A stretch of 64,000 nt of DNA from positions 2,418,001 to 2,482,000 of the forward strand of contig NZ_CP017146.1 in the NCBI RefSeq assembly GCF_009930795.1. Direction: 5' to 3'. Shown piece after piece: positions 23,767-33,048 of this stretch; the stretch's first letter is position 1; each line of letters starts with the position of its first letter. Below the pieces are notes generated by a model that saw only the letters and a list, made by a program, of their open reading frames with translations, was not told the origin of the DNA and ran no database searches. Both the position numbers and the translations under genes were made by a program. The DNA comes from Marisediminicola antarctica (GTDB taxonomy: Bacteria; Actinomycetota; Actinomycetes; Actinomycetales; Microbacteriaceae).

Positions 23767-24232
23767 GATCCAGGCGCTGATCGCCAGCATCGAGGCGCAG
23801 GAGCGAACGCTCGTCTTCCACGGGTTCAGCAACGACGACGCCTGGGCGCTCGGCTCGATCCTCGTCGAGCTCGCCCGGGAGCGAGCGCTCGCCGTGACGG
23901 TCGACATCACGCGTGGCGAGCAGCAGCTGTTCCACGCGGCCCTGCCGGGCACCTCGGCGCACAATGACGCGTGGATCACCAGGAAGACGCGCACCGTGCG
24001 CGAATTCGGCGTCAGCTCGCTGCTCGCCGGCCAGCGCGCGAAACTCGGCGGACACTCGTTCGAGGAGGCACCATGGATCGACCCGCTGCGCTACGCCGGG
24101 CACGGCGGGAGCTTTCCGATCACCGTCGCCGGAGTCGGCGTCGTCGGCACAGTCACCGTCTCGGGGCTGCCACAGCTCGACGACCACGCGCTGGCGGTCG
24201 AGGCGGTCACTGCGTTCCTCGGCGGCGCGTGA
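23756..24232 (+). CDS. UPF0303 / heme-degrading-domain family protein
   Basis: A 158-residue protein of the UPF0303 group within the HbpS/GlcG fold family. Conserved pieces are AWALGSILVELARERALAVTVDI, LFHAALPGTSAHNDAWITRKTRTV, RYAGHGGSFPI, GVGVVGTVTVSGLPQLDDHALAV. Some relatives bind or degrade heme, but UPF0303 members lack a settled function. GTG 23756 follows AAAAGGA and lies inside the end of the NUDIX gene. No membrane segment or signal is present. Confidence 0.85.
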   Translation: MTTEIQALIASIEAQERTLVFHGFSNDDAWALGSILVELARERALAVTVDITRGEQQLFHAALPGTSAHNDAWITRKTRTVREFGVSSLLAGQRAKLGGHSFEEAPWIDPLRYAGHGGSFPITVAGVGVVGTVTVSGLPQLDDHALAVEAVTAFLGGA

Positions 24233-24395
24233 CACGACCTGTCCACCGCGGGATCCAGCCCCGACCGGACCCGCCTGGCCCCTCTCGACACGCGCTGATA
24301 ATGCACATTATGTCAAGTAAAGAGTTTTCTTGGCGCGCCAAATGAAAATCAGCCTGCGATCGTAAGCCCCCCTGCCGGTCGGCAGCTGGGGCCAG

Positions 24396-24401
24396 TAGAT
24401 T
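24396..24401 (+). promoter_or_regulatory. Candidate -10 box for the channel stump
   Basis: TAGATT ends six bases before ATG 24408, the same leaderless geometry seen before mobA and ctaE. Its survival suggests the truncated frame below may still be expressed. Confidence 0.35.
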
Positions 24402-24407
24402 CTGCGC

Positions 24408-24629
24408 ATGACCCAGACACAGTGGCGCGAATGGACGACGGTGCCGCTCACGATCGCCGCGATCGGCTTTGTTGCCGCCTACGCATGGCGCGTGGTCGCC
24501 GACCTCGACCCGCTATCTCCGGATCCCCCGATTCCGGAGGGCCGCCCCACCCTCGACGGCGTTCCTCGGAGTAGAGCTCGTTCCGGAAAAACGACTCCGG
24601 ACACGACGACGGCGCCGTGGTACGGCGCG
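24408..24629 (+). pseudogene. Truncated N-terminus resembling an actinobacterial potassium-channel-family protein
   Basis: From ATG 24408 the frame encodes MTQTQWREWTTVPLTIAAIG, then a hydrophobic helix FVAAYAWRVVADLDP. This resembles, from memory, the first membrane helix of small two-helix ion-channel proteins of actinobacteria. After about residue 36 the sequence turns Pro/Arg-rich, with no pore motif (TVGYG) and no second helix. The frame stays open into the antisense of dhaM, which I treat as chance. The best reading is a gene whose body was deleted next to dhaM. The 3' boundary given is the edge of the gap, not a stop codon. Confidence 0.4.
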
Positions 24630-25322
24630 CTACGCCTCGCCGAATCCCGATTCGATGAGGCCGACGAGCGCATCGAGCGCTACCTGAGCATCGGGGCCCT
24701 CGGCCGTCAGCGTGATTTCGCTTCCGACGCCGAGACCCAGCGACATGATGCGCAGGAGGCTCTTCGCGTCGACGCCGTTGACGGTCACTGCCGCCTCGAA
24801 GTCGCTCGCGCGCTTGACGAAATCCGCGGCCGGCCTGGCGTGCAGCCCATCCTTGTTCACGAGGGTCGTGCGTGCCGTCAGCACCTCCGCAAGCGTGGCC
24901 GACTCGCCCGACGCGACCGGGGCGGCTGGCTCCGGCTGGCCCTGGCGGTTGGCCGACTCGGCTGCGGTGACCACAGCAGCGAGATTCCCACCGGTCTCGG
25001 CCGCGACGGCCGCGGCGACGGCACCCTCGACGACCGGCGCGTCGGCGATCACGACCCGCTCACGCTGGTCGTCATCGAGAAAATCGAGGGCCGTCTCCGC
25101 GGTCAGGATCGCCGATCCGAGGTCGCAGAGCAGCACCACCCCGCCGCCGTCGTCGGCTTCGGCGATGGCCCGCGCGATTTTCTCGAAGCTCGTGCCGAGC
25201 CCCCCGTCGTCGAGACCGCCCGCCGGGAGAACCCTGGTCGTCGGCGCCATCTGCCCGGCGAGCTCGCCGATCCCGACCGCGATCTTGTCGCTGTGCGACA
25301 CGATGACGAGCCCGACGCTCAT
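24630..25322 (-). CDS. dhaM: DhaM: PTS-dependent dihydroxyacetone kinase phosphoryl donor, fused to HPr
   Basis: A 230-residue phosphotransfer protein. Residues 1-125 are an EIIA-Man-type domain with the phospho-His H10 in VIVSHSDK. Residues about 145-230 are an HPr domain with H161 in KDGLHARPAADFV and the DAKSLLRIMSLG helix. Phosphate passes from PEP via enzyme I to the HPr domain, then the EIIA domain, then ADP held on DhaL. E. coli DhaM carries an additional EI-like domain that is absent here, so a general enzyme I elsewhere must supply phosphate. ATG overlaps the dhaL stop (ATGA). Confidence 0.94.
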   Translation of the reverse strand: MSVGLVIVSHSDKIAVGIGELAGQMAPTTRVLPAGGLDDGGLGTSFEKIARAIAEADDGGGVVLLCDLGSAILTAETALDFLDDDQRERVVIADAPVVEGAVAAAVAAETGGNLAAVVTAAESANRQGQPEPAAPVASGESATLAEVLTARTTLVNKDGLHARPAADFVKRASDFEAAVTVNGVDAKSLLRIMSLGLGVGSEITLTAEGPDAQVALDALVGLIESGFGEA

Positions 25323-25951
25323 CCGTCGGCCACGTCCGCCGCGGCCCGCAACAGGAGCGCGCTGGACTGCGCTCCCGGGTCGCGGTGCCCGATAGCACGC
25401 TCACCGAGGTAGCTCGCGCGGCCCTTGCGTGCGATCAGCGGCTCGGTCGCCACCGCGCCATTCTCGGCCGCCTCCGCCGCGGCCAGCAGGATCGCCAGCT
25501 CGGTCTTTCCAGCCGCATGTGCCTCGGTCGCAGCATCCACCGCCGGGGTCCACGCGTCGATCATCGTCTTTTCGCCCACCTCGGCCTTCCCTCGCAGGAC
25601 GATGCCGTCGCGCGCCGCTGTGTAGAGGGCGACGATCGCCTCGCCGTCCAGCTCATCGCGGCCGGCGACGGCGCCGGCGGCCTTGAGGTAGGCGGTGCCG
25701 TAGAGCGGACCGGCGGCACCGCCGACGGTCGAGATGAGGGTCATCGCAACGAGCTTGAAGACATCGGCGGGCGTGCCATCGGAGAGGTCGTCGAGTTTGG
25801 GCATGACCGCGGTGAAGCCCCTGTTCATGTTCTCGCCGTGGTCACCGTCACCGATGGGCCGGTCGAGGGCCGTCAGCTCCATCCTGTTCTCGGCGATGAC
25901 CCGGACGCTCTCGATGACCCACGCCCTGGCCCACTCGCTCGTCAATCCCAT
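25319..25951 (-). CDS. dhaL: Dihydroxyacetone kinase subunit DhaL
   Basis: A 210-residue all-helical ADP-binding subunit. It receives phosphate from DhaM and passes it to dihydroxyacetone bound on DhaK. The Mg-ADP site is D30, D35 and D37 in LDRPIGDGDHGENMNRG, the standard signature. TLISTVGGAAGPLYGTAYLKAAG and the late APKASYLGER-like RKGRASYLGERAIGHRDPGAQS complete the family pattern. The start ATG 25951 lies seven bases after the dhaK stop; the longer frame above it overlaps dhaK. Confidence 0.95.
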   Translation of the reverse strand: MGLTSEWARAWVIESVRVIAENRMELTALDRPIGDGDHGENMNRGFTAVMPKLDDLSDGTPADVFKLVAMTLISTVGGAAGPLYGTAYLKAAGAVAGRDELDGEAIVALYTAARDGIVLRGKAEVGEKTMIDAWTPAVDAATEAHAAGKTELAILLAAAEAAENGAVATEPLIARKGRASYLGERAIGHRDPGAQSSALLLRAAADVADG

Positions 25952-25958
25952 CCGGTTT

Positions 25959-26960
<1,002 letters not shown>

Positions 26961-27181
26961 TGAATTTCCCTTCAAACCGTTAGGGGGAACCCGGCGCACT
27001 GAGGCACGCTCGGAATGAGACGTTCCGGCACAACTTACTACTAGGACGGCCTCCGGCGACAGATCCCCCCGTAAAGGAAAAATTTCCCGACCTGAGCGGC
27101 AGTCACGGGTTATCGTATTCTCAACCACCGTCGGTTGCCCTAAAGGGATCGTTGCCGCGGTGCTCTCTAGGGAAGGGCAAC
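26961..27181. promoter_or_regulatory. Divergent control region of dhaKLM and glpFK
   Basis: This 221-bp gap must hold both promoters. Two inverted repeats stand out: CGGAA-N7-TTCCG at 27011-27027 and GGAAA-AA-TTTCC at 27076-27087. A TATTCT at 27116-27121 is a possible glpF -10 box. On the minus strand, TAAGTT near 27030-27035 could serve dhaK. The two repeats are candidate operators for a glycerol-responsive regulator that is not encoded nearby. Confidence 0.4.
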
Positions 27182-27940
27182 ATGGACAACCTCGGCATCG
27201 TTTTTCTCTCCGAAGTCATCGGCACCGGAATGCTTGTGCTCCTCGGCTGTGGCGTCGTCGCCAACGTCGCACTTGCGAAGAACAAGGGATTCAACGGCGG
27301 ATTCCTGATGGTCACCTTCGGCTGGGGCTTCGCGGTCTTCGCCGGTGTGATCGTCGCGTATAACTCCGGCGCACACATCAACCCCGCGGTCACGCTCGGC
27401 CTCGTCGCGAATGGCGCGACCGAGTTCGGCGCGGGAGTGCCGGTCAACGTGATTTCCGTATTGACCTACATCGGCGGCCAGCTCCTCGGTGCCATCATCG
27501 GTGCGATCATCTGCTGGATCGCGTACAAGCAGCACTTCGATGACGAGCCGGAGGCGGCCAACAAGCTCGGCGTGTTCTCGACCGGCCCCGCGATCCGTTC
27601 CTACGGCTGGAACCTCGCGACCGAGATCATCGGCACCTTCGTGCTCGTGTTCGTCGTGATCGGCTTCGGCCGGCAGGGCGAGACCGGCGGTCTCGCCGCC
27701 CTCGGCGCCCTGCCTGTGGCCCTGCTCGTCGTCGGCATCGGCGCCTCCCTCGGTGGGCCGACCGGCTACGCCATCAACCCGGCCCGTGACCTGGGGCCCC
27801 GCATCGCGCACTTCATCCTGCCGATCAAGGGCAAGGGGTCGAGCGACTGGGCCTACTCCTGGGTGCCGATCGTTGGACCCATCATCGGCGGGGTGCTCGC
27901 GGGCTTCGCGGCCATTCCGCTCCTCCCGATCCTCACCTGA
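27182..27940 (+). CDS. glpF: MIP family channel, glycerol facilitator GlpF
   Basis: A 252-residue aquaglyceroporin with six membrane helices and two half-helices. The two NPA boxes are HINPAVTLG (N67) and [12 protein letters not shown] (N199). The Asp after NPAR in the second box is the mark of glycerol-conducting rather than water-selective channels. ATG 27182 follows GGAAGGG; the upstream ATG has no support. GlpF lets glycerol diffuse in, and GlpK, the next gene, traps it as glycerol 3-phosphate. A strong hairpin separates the two. Confidence 0.95.
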   Translation: MDNLGIVFLSEVIGTGMLVLLGCGVVANVALAKNKGFNGGFLMVTFGWGFAVFAGVIVAYNSGAHINPAVTLGLVANGATEFGAGVPVNVISVLTYIGGQLLGAIIGAIICWIAYKQHFDDEPEAANKLGVFSTGPAIRSYGWNLATEIIGTFVLVFVVIGFGRQGETGGLAALGALPVALLVVGIGASLGGPTGYAINPARDLGPRIAHFILPIKGKGSSDWAYSWVPIVGPIIGGVLAGFAAIPLLPILT

Positions 27941-27944
27941 CTCC

Positions 27945-27984
27945 GATCCAGGGCTGGTCCGCTATCGCGGGCCAGCCCTGGATC
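27945..27984 (+). terminator. 18-bp-stem hairpin between glpF and glpK
   Basis: Positions 27945-27962 pair with 27967-27984, leaving a TATC loop. All 18 pairs form, with one T-G at 27958/27971. It begins four bases after the glpF stop. There is no downstream T-run, which is common for actinobacterial intrinsic terminators. It may end part of the glpF transcript or shield its 3' end and so set the GlpF:GlpK ratio. Confidence 0.75.
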
Positions 27985-27999
27985 GCTGCCGTTCGCCCG

Positions 28000-28050
28000 A
28001 TCACCACTCAGTGACCATCACCGCTCAATGACCATCACCACTCAATGAGG
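28000..28050 (+). repeat. Three tandem 17-bp repeats ending in the glpK ribosome site
   Basis: Units 28000-28016, 28017-28033 and 28034-28050 follow ATCACCRCTCARTGACC. The third unit ends in GG instead of CC and so creates the GAGG that serves as the glpK Shine-Dalgarno sequence. The array may have grown by slippage. Changes in copy number would not move the ribosome site relative to the start. Confidence 0.85.
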
Positions 28051-28061
28051 AGACACAACCC

Positions 28062-29576
28062 ATGACCGAATACGTCCTTTCGATCGACCAGGGAACGACC
28101 AGCACCCGATCGATCATCTTCGACAAGGCGGGGTCCATCGTTGCGACCGGCCAGCTCGAGCACGAGCAGATCTTCCCGAAGGCGGGCTGGGTCGAACACG
28201 ACCCGATGGAGATCTGGAACAACACGCGCGAGGTCATCGGGCAGGCGCTGTCGAAGGCGAACCTGACCCGTCACGACATTGCGTCGGTCGGTATCACGAA
28301 CCAGCGCGAGACCGCGGTGGTGTGGGACAAGAACACCGGAAAGCCGGTCTACAACGCGATCGTCTGGCAGGACACCCGCACCCAGAGCATCGTGGACCGC
28401 CTCGCGGCCGATGGCGGCGTCGAGCGATTCAAGGCCCAGGTCGGCCTGCCGCTGGCGACCTATTTCTCCGGAACGAAGATCGTCTGGATCCTCGAGAACG
28501 TCGAGGGAGCCCGCGAGAAGGCGGATGCCGGCGAGCTGCTGTTCGGCACGACCGACAGCTGGGTGCTGTGGAACCTGACCGGGGGCACCGACGGCGGCGT
28601 CCACGCGACCGACGTCACCAACGCGAGCCGCACGATGTTCATGGATCTGGAGACGCTGCAGTGGGATGCCGACATCCTCGCCGTCTTCGACGTCCCCGCG
28701 TCGATGCTGCCGGAGATCCGCTCCTCGTCCGAGGTGTATGGCACCGTGCACACCTCGAGCCTGTTGCGGGAGGTTCCCGTTGCGGGGATCCTGGGCGACC
28801 AGCAGGCGGCGACGTTCGGGCAGGCGGCGTTCGACACGGGCGAGTCGAAGAACACCTACGGCACGGGCAACTTCCTGATCTTCAACACCGGTGAGGAGAT
28901 CGTGCACTCCAAGAACGGTCTGCTGACCACGGTCGGCTACAAGCTCGGCGATGCCCCGGCACACTACGCACTCGAGGGCGCGATCGCGGTGACCGGGTCG
29001 CTGATCCAGTGGCTGCGGGACAACCTCGGGCTGATCAAGTCCGCCGACGAGGTCGAAGCGCTCGCGAACACCGTCGACGACAACGGCGGCGCGTACTTCG
29101 TGCCCGCGTTCTCCGGCCTGTTCGCACCGTACTGGCGGCCGGACGCCCGCGGCGCCCTGGTCGGACTGACCCGGTTCGTGAACAAGGGCCACATCGCCCG
29201 GGCCGCCCTGGAGGCGACCGCGTTCCAGACCCGCGAGGTGCTGGATGCCGTCAACGCCGACTCCGGCGTCGACTGCGTCGAACTCAAGGTCGACGGCGGC
29301 ATGACCGTCAACAACACGCTCATGCAGTTCCAGGCCGACATCCTCGGCGTCCCGGTGGTGCGCCCCGTCGTCGCGGAAACCACCGCCCTCGGCGCCGCCT
29401 ACGCCGCGGGCCTTGCGGTCGGGTTCTGGTCGAACCTGGACGAGCTGCGCCAGAACTGGCAGGAAGACTCCCGCTGGACCCCCAACATGGAAGACTCCGA
29501 ACGCGACCGCCAGATGCGCAACTGGAAGAAGGCCGTCACCAAGACCTTCGACTGGGTCGACGACGACGTCAACTAA
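28062..29576 (+). CDS. glpK: Glycerol kinase GlpK
   Basis: A 504-residue FGGY-family kinase converting glycerol and ATP to glycerol 3-phosphate. The phosphate-binding start is [47 protein letters not shown] contains the substrate-site Arg-Glu. The second signature is [28 protein letters not shown], and the length is typical. ATG 28062 has GAGGAGA nine bases upstream, inside the last 17-bp repeat. No glpD or glycerol dehydrogenase is in the window, so the oxidation step to dihydroxyacetone used by DhaKLM must be encoded elsewhere. Confidence 0.97.
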   Translation: MTEYVLSIDQGTTSTRSIIFDKAGSIVATGQLEHEQIFPKAGWVEHDPMEIWNNTREVIGQALSKANLTRHDIASVGITNQRETAVVWDKNTGKPVYNAIVWQDTRTQSIVDRLAADGGVERFKAQVGLPLATYFSGTKIVWILENVEGAREKADAGELLFGTTDSWVLWNLTGGTDGGVHATDVTNASRTMFMDLETLQWDADILAVFDVPASMLPEIRSSSEVYGTVHTSSLLREVPVAGILGDQQAATFGQAAFDTGESKNTYGTGNFLIFNTGEEIVHSKNGLLTTVGYKLGDAPAHYALEGAIAVTGSLIQWLRDNLGLIKSADEVEALANTVDDNGGAYFVPAFSGLFAPYWRPDARGALVGLTRFVNKGHIARAALEATAFQTREVLDAVNADSGVDCVELKVDGGMTVNNTLMQFQADILGVPVVRPVVAETTALGAAYAAGLAVGFWSNLDELRQNWQEDSRWTPNMEDSERDRQMRNWKKAVTKTFDWVDDDVN

Positions 29577-29597
29577 CCCACACCCCTGCTGGTTGAG

Positions 29598-29653
29598 CAG
29601 GCCGCTTCGGCCGTGTCGAAAGCCCAGTTTCGACACGGCCGCTGCGCGGCCTG
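29598..29653. repeat. REP-like nested inverted repeat downstream of glpK
   Basis: An inner 13-bp perfect stem (29609-29621 with 29628-29640, loop GCCCAG) is enclosed by an 8-bp outer stem, CAGGCCGC (29598-29605) with GCGGCCTG (29646-29653). The flanking words GGTTGAGCAGG and TTTCGACACGG resemble a dispersed intergenic element I recall from Microbacteriaceae genomes. By position it may also terminate glpK transcription before mobA. Confidence 0.7.
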
Positions 29654-29656
29654 ATC

Positions 29657-29662
29657 TAGCAT
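29657..29662 (+). promoter_or_regulatory. Candidate -10 box for leaderless mobA transcript
   Basis: TAGCAT ends six bases before GTG 29669. It starts only four bases after the REP-like element ends, and there is no ribosome-binding sequence. Confidence 0.4.
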
Positions 29663-29668
29663 GGTCCC

Positions 29669-30280
29669 GTGCCTCACTACCCCGTGTACGACGCCATCAT
29701 CGTCGCCGGGGGGCGCGCGACCCGCCTCGGCGGCATCGACAAGACCTCGCTCGAATTCGAGGGGGTGCCGCTCATTCGCTGTGCGCTCGACGCAGTGGAG
29801 ACGGCGGCACGGATCTGCGTCGTCGGCGGCGACGCACTCCGCCTGCCGGCGAGGGCGGAGCGGGCGAGGGAATCCCCGCCGTGGGGAGGGCCTGCCGCGG
29901 CGATCGCGGCCGGGATCGCGGCCCTGGTCGACAGCACCTCCCCCTTGACCGCCGTCACCGCGGGCGATCTGCCGCACGTCGGCGCGGCGATGCCCGCTCT
30001 CCTCGCCGCATCCGCCGAGCTGCCGGACAAGGTCGATGGGGTTCTCGCGGTCGACGGGTCCGGGCGACGCCAACCCTTGCTCGCGATCTACCGCACCGCG
30101 GCGCTCCGCCGCGCCGTCGCCGGGCTGCCGTCTGCGGAGAACCTCCCGGTGCGCCGCCTCCTCGAGACGCTGACCCTGCGTGAGCTGGCACTCCCCGATG
30201 AGTGGTGCGCCGACATCGACACCCCGGAGGACGCCGCCGGGCTGGGCATCGTGATTCCTCCGCGCTCCCCCGCTGGTTAG
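29669..30280 (+). CDS. mobA: Molybdenum cofactor guanylyltransferase (MobA-like)
   Basis: A 203-residue nucleotidyltransferase expected to attach GMP to molybdopterin. The N-terminal motif IIVAGGRATRLGGIDKTSLEFEGVPLI is the GTP-binding G-rich loop with its Lys. TAVTAGDLPHVGAAMPALL holds the metal-binding Asp of the GDxP motif. GRRQPLLAIYRTAAL and ADIDTPEDAAGLG are C-terminal family features. CTP- or GTP-specificity (MobA versus MocA) cannot be settled by eye. It starts a three-gene unit with the DUF6457-type gene and moeA. Confidence 0.88.
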   Translation: MPHYPVYDAIIVAGGRATRLGGIDKTSLEFEGVPLIRCALDAVETAARICVVGGDALRLPARAERARESPPWGGPAAAIAAGIAALVDSTSPLTAVTAGDLPHVGAAMPALLAASAELPDKVDGVLAVDGSGRRQPLLAIYRTAALRRAVAGLPSAENLPVRRLLETLTLRELALPDEWCADIDTPEDAAGLGIVIPPRSPAG

Positions 30281-30366
30281 GCTGGAACAGGGGCCGAACG
30301 GCTGCCACGAACCAATCCGGTCGGCGTCGACGAAGTCGGCAGGCCTCGATTCCCAGGGAGCGCCAC

Positions 30367-30663
30367 GTGCCCACCGACGACAGCTCGACCAGTCCAGCCA
30401 CCAGAGAGTCGACCCTCGACAGTTGGTTCGCCCATCTCAGCGCCGAGCTCGGGATCGACCTCGACATCGACCTGAACCTCCTGCTCGACGTCGCGAGGGA
30501 CGCCGCCCACGGCGTGGCCCGCCCGGCTGCCCCACTCACCACCTTCCTCGTCGGCTACGCCGCCGCCCGTGCCGGCGGCTCCCCCGACGATGTGCACCGC
30601 ATCTCCGAGATCGCCGCCCGGCTCGCGGTCGAGCATGGCGCAAACCGCGACGGCGCTCAGTGA
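30367..30663 (+). CDS. DUF6457-type small protein linked to molybdenum cofactor genes
   Basis: A 98-residue soluble protein. The conserved core reads LDSWFAHLSAELGIDLDIDLNLLLDVARDAAHGVARPAAPLTTFLVGYAAARAG. I recognise this as the small domain (DUF6457) often beside, or fused to, mobA in actinobacteria. No catalytic motif is seen. It may help MobA or carry cofactor intermediates; that is inference from location only. GTG 30367 follows GGGAG at six bases. It lies 86 bp after mobA and 19 bp before moeA. Confidence 0.7.
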   Translation: MPTDDSSTSPATRESTLDSWFAHLSAELGIDLDIDLNLLLDVARDAAHGVARPAAPLTTFLVGYAAARAGGSPDDVHRISEIAARLAVEHGANRDGAQ

Positions 30664-30682
30664 CGCCTGAATCGACTGGCTC

Positions 30683-31879
30683 GTGAGCGACGGGCACTCC
30701 GCTGCGATCAGCTGGTCCGACGCCCGGCGGCTCGCTCACGAGACCGGCCGCGCGCGGTCCGGCGGAGTCGAGCTCGTGCCGATCGCGGATGCCACCGGTC
30801 GCACGCTGGCGGGTGATCTCACCGCTCTCGCTCCGCTACCCGGCTACGCCTCGTCGGCCATGGACGGCTGGGTCGTCGCTGGCGACGCACCCTGGCGGCT
30901 GGGCGCTCCGATCCTCGCGGGCGATCGACCCGCGTCGGCTCCGCTCGCCGCGGGGACCGCGCGGGCGATCACCACGGGTGGCCCCATCCCCCACGGCAGC
31001 CGCGGCGTGCTCCGATCCGAAAACGGCACGACGCGCGACGGGATGCTCCTGCGCGCCGCATCCGTCCGCCCCGACGAGCCGCGCGCTGGCGAGCACGTTC
31101 GCCACATCGGCGAGGAGATAGCCGAGGGCGAACCACTGCTGCCATCCGGAGTCATCCTCACCCCGCCGCGCGTCGCCCTCGCGGCCGTCGCCGGCTACGA
31201 CTCCCTGCCGGTTCGTGAGGTTCCCGCGGCCGACGTCGTGCTGCTGGGCAGCGAGGTGATCGGCTCGGGAATCCCCGCGCCCGGCCTCGTGCGCGACGCG
31301 TACTCGCCCCACTTCCCGGCGCTGCTCGCCGGGATGGGCGTGCGGGTGCGGGAGCTGCGGCACCTGTCCGACGACCTCGCCGCGACCACCGGAGCTCTTC
31401 GGGCGAGCTCGGCCAGCCTCGTTCTGAGCACCGGCGGCACCGCGGGAAGCGCCGCCGACCACGTGCGTGGGGCGCTCCGCGAGCTCGGGGCGGCCCTCGT
31501 CATCGACGGCGTCGCGATGCGGCCCGGGCATCCGGTCATGCTCGCCCTGCTGCCGGGCGACCGCCCGATGCTCTGCCTGCCCGGAAACCCGCTCGCCGCG
31601 ATGCTGACCCTCGCGAGCATCGGGCTGCCGCTCGTCGACGGCCTGCTCGGGCGCCCACTCGCGGCACTCGGCACCGTGCAGCTCGCCGACGAGGTAAAGA
31701 ACGAGAGCGGCCAGACGCGGCTCGTGACGTTCACCCTCCACGCCGACGGAGCCGCACCAACCTCCCGCCAGGGCTCCGGCATGCTCCGCGGGCTCGCCGC
31801 CTCCGACGGTGTCGCGGTGATCCCGCCCGGCGGCGCACCCGCCGGGTCGCGGGCCGAGACGGTGCCACTCCCCTGGTAG
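30683..31879 (+). CDS. moeA: Molybdopterin molybdenumtransferase MoeA
   Basis: A 398-residue enzyme that inserts molybdate into adenylated molybdopterin. The N-terminal domain has the substrate loop PLPGYASSAMDGWVV. ITTGGPIPHG and the GEEIAEGEPLLPSGVILTPPRVALAAVAGYDSLPV segment follow. The MoCF domain contains LSTGGTAGSAADHVRGALRELG, with the usual GGxS replaced by GGTAGS. It ends PGNPLAAMLTLASIGLPLVDGLLG with domain IV. GTG 30683 lacks a strong ribosome site and is probably coupled to the gene before. No molybdoenzyme is nearby. Confidence 0.9.
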   Translation: MSDGHSAAISWSDARRLAHETGRARSGGVELVPIADATGRTLAGDLTALAPLPGYASSAMDGWVVAGDAPWRLGAPILAGDRPASAPLAAGTARAITTGGPIPHGSRGVLRSENGTTRDGMLLRAASVRPDEPRAGEHVRHIGEEIAEGEPLLPSGVILTPPRVALAAVAGYDSLPVREVPAADVVLLGSEVIGSGIPAPGLVRDAYSPHFPALLAGMGVRVRELRHLSDDLAATTGALRASSASLVLSTGGTAGSAADHVRGALRELGAALVIDGVAMRPGHPVMLALLPGDRPMLCLPGNPLAAMLTLASIGLPLVDGLLGRPLAALGTVQLADEVKNESGQTRLVTFTLHADGAAPTSRQGSGMLRGLAASDGVAVIPPGGAPAGSRAETVPLPW

Positions 31880-31923
31880 CGACCGTGATCACGCGCGGCT
31901 AGCGCATCGACGTGTAGTCGCGC

Positions 31924-32982
31924 CTACACTCCACGCTCGGTCGCCGCGATCCACGCGTCGAGCTTGGTGATGGCCGCGCCCGAGTCGATCGCCTGCGCCG
32001 CCGTCACGAGCGCGGAACGGAAGCGGTCGAGCAGGGGCAGCTGCGCCTGCTGGTGGTCTGTCGCGAGCGAGAACGAGACGATTCCGGCGGCAGCATTGAG
32101 CAGCACGATGTCGCGAACCGGGCCGGTCTCGCCCGCGAGGGTCGCACGTGCGATCGCCGCGTTGTGCGCGGCATCTCCCCCGACGAGATCGGCCATTTTC
32201 GACCGCCGGATGCCGAGGTCGAGCGGGTCGAGGTCGTGCTCGGTCACCGCCCCCCGAGAGACCTCCCAGATGTGACTATGACCGGTCGTCGTGAGCTCGT
32301 CTAGTCCGTCGTCGCCGCGGAAGACCAGGGCCGTCGCACCGCGCGTCTGGAACACACCGACGATGAGGGGCACCTTCTCGGCATTGGCCACCCCCACCGC
32401 GGATGCCTCGGGCCGCGCCGGGTTGCACAGGGGGCCCAGAAAGTTGAAGACCGTGGGTATCCCGAGCTCGCGGCGTGTGGGGCCGGCGTGCCGGAACCCG
32501 GGGTGGAAGAGCGCGGCGAACGCGAACGTGATGCCGGTCTCGCCGAGCACCTCCGCGACACGCGCGGGCGACAGGTCGAGGTTGAGTCCGAGAGCGCCGA
32601 GCACATCGGAGGATCCGGATTCCGAACTGGCGGCCCGATTGCCGTGCTTGACCACCGGGATCCCGGAGGCCGCGGCCACGACGGAGGCCATGGTCGACAC
32701 GTTCACCGTGCCGAATCGATCTCCGCCGGTACCGACAATGTCGAGGGCCATCGGGTCGACCTCGAGGGGAACCGCGTTGGCGAGGATGGCGTCCCGGAAG
32801 CCGACGACCTCGTCGACGGTCTCCCCCTTGGCCCTCAGTGCGACAAGAAAAGCCGCGAGCGTCGCGGGCGACGCGGCACCCCCCATCACTTCCTGCATGG
32901 CCCATGAGGCTTCGCTGATAGACAGATGCTCGCCCTCTAGGAGAGCACTGAGCAAAGCGGGCCACGTGGTCTCGGAAAGCAT
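31924..32982 (-). CDS. trpD: Anthranilate phosphoribosyltransferase TrpD
   Basis: A 352-residue enzyme joining anthranilate to PRPP, the second step of tryptophan synthesis. The PRPP site is [89 protein letters not shown] is the anthranilate-binding and hinge part. No other trp gene is beside it. The stand-alone trpD divergent from ctaE is a familiar actinobacterial arrangement. ATG 32982 lies seven bases after a -10-like box; the longer frame has no proper start. Confidence 0.95.
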   Translation of the reverse strand: MLSETTWPALLSALLEGEHLSISEASWAMQEVMGGAASPATLAAFLVALRAKGETVDEVVGFRDAILANAVPLEVDPMALDIVGTGGDRFGTVNVSTMASVVAAASGIPVVKHGNRAASSESGSSDVLGALGLNLDLSPARVAEVLGETGITFAFAALFHPGFRHAGPTRRELGIPTVFNFLGPLCNPARPEASAVGVANAEKVPLIVGVFQTRGATALVFRGDDGLDELTTTGHSHIWEVSRGAVTEHDLDPLDLGIRRSKMADLVGGDAAHNAAIARATLAGETGPVRDIVLLNAAAGIVSFSLATDHQQAQLPLLDRFRSALVTAAQAIDSGAAITKLDAWIAATERGV

Positions 32983-32989
32983 GACTGCG

Positions 32990-32995
32990 ATCCTA
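32990..32995 (-). promoter_or_regulatory. Candidate -10 box for leaderless trpD transcript
   Basis: On the minus strand TAGGAT ends seven bases before the trpD ATG. A CTGGAC 16 bases further upstream is a plausible weak -35 box. Confidence 0.45.
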
Positions 32996-33048
32996 GCTTT
33001 TCCCTGCGACTGTCCAGCGGAATGACAAAAGCGTCCCTCGATATCGGA

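Larger units (their letters stand above)
24233..24629. other. 397-bp gap with AT-rich palindromes and an ion-channel stump
   Basis: This gap between the UPF0303 stop and the dhaM stop holds no complete gene. Positions 24296-24352 are strikingly AT-rich for this genome. They contain an inverted repeat ATAATG-CA-CATTAT (24298-24311) and a perfect 12-bp palindrome TTGGCGCGCCAA (24330-24341). A -10-like TAGATT and the channel-like coding stump follow (separate entries). Confidence 0.7.

Noticed and set aside
24630-25412. Continuation of the open plus-strand frame from 24408 across dhaM
   Set aside because: It is antisense to the clear dhaM gene and contains no family motif. Long antisense frames are expected in GC-rich coding DNA.
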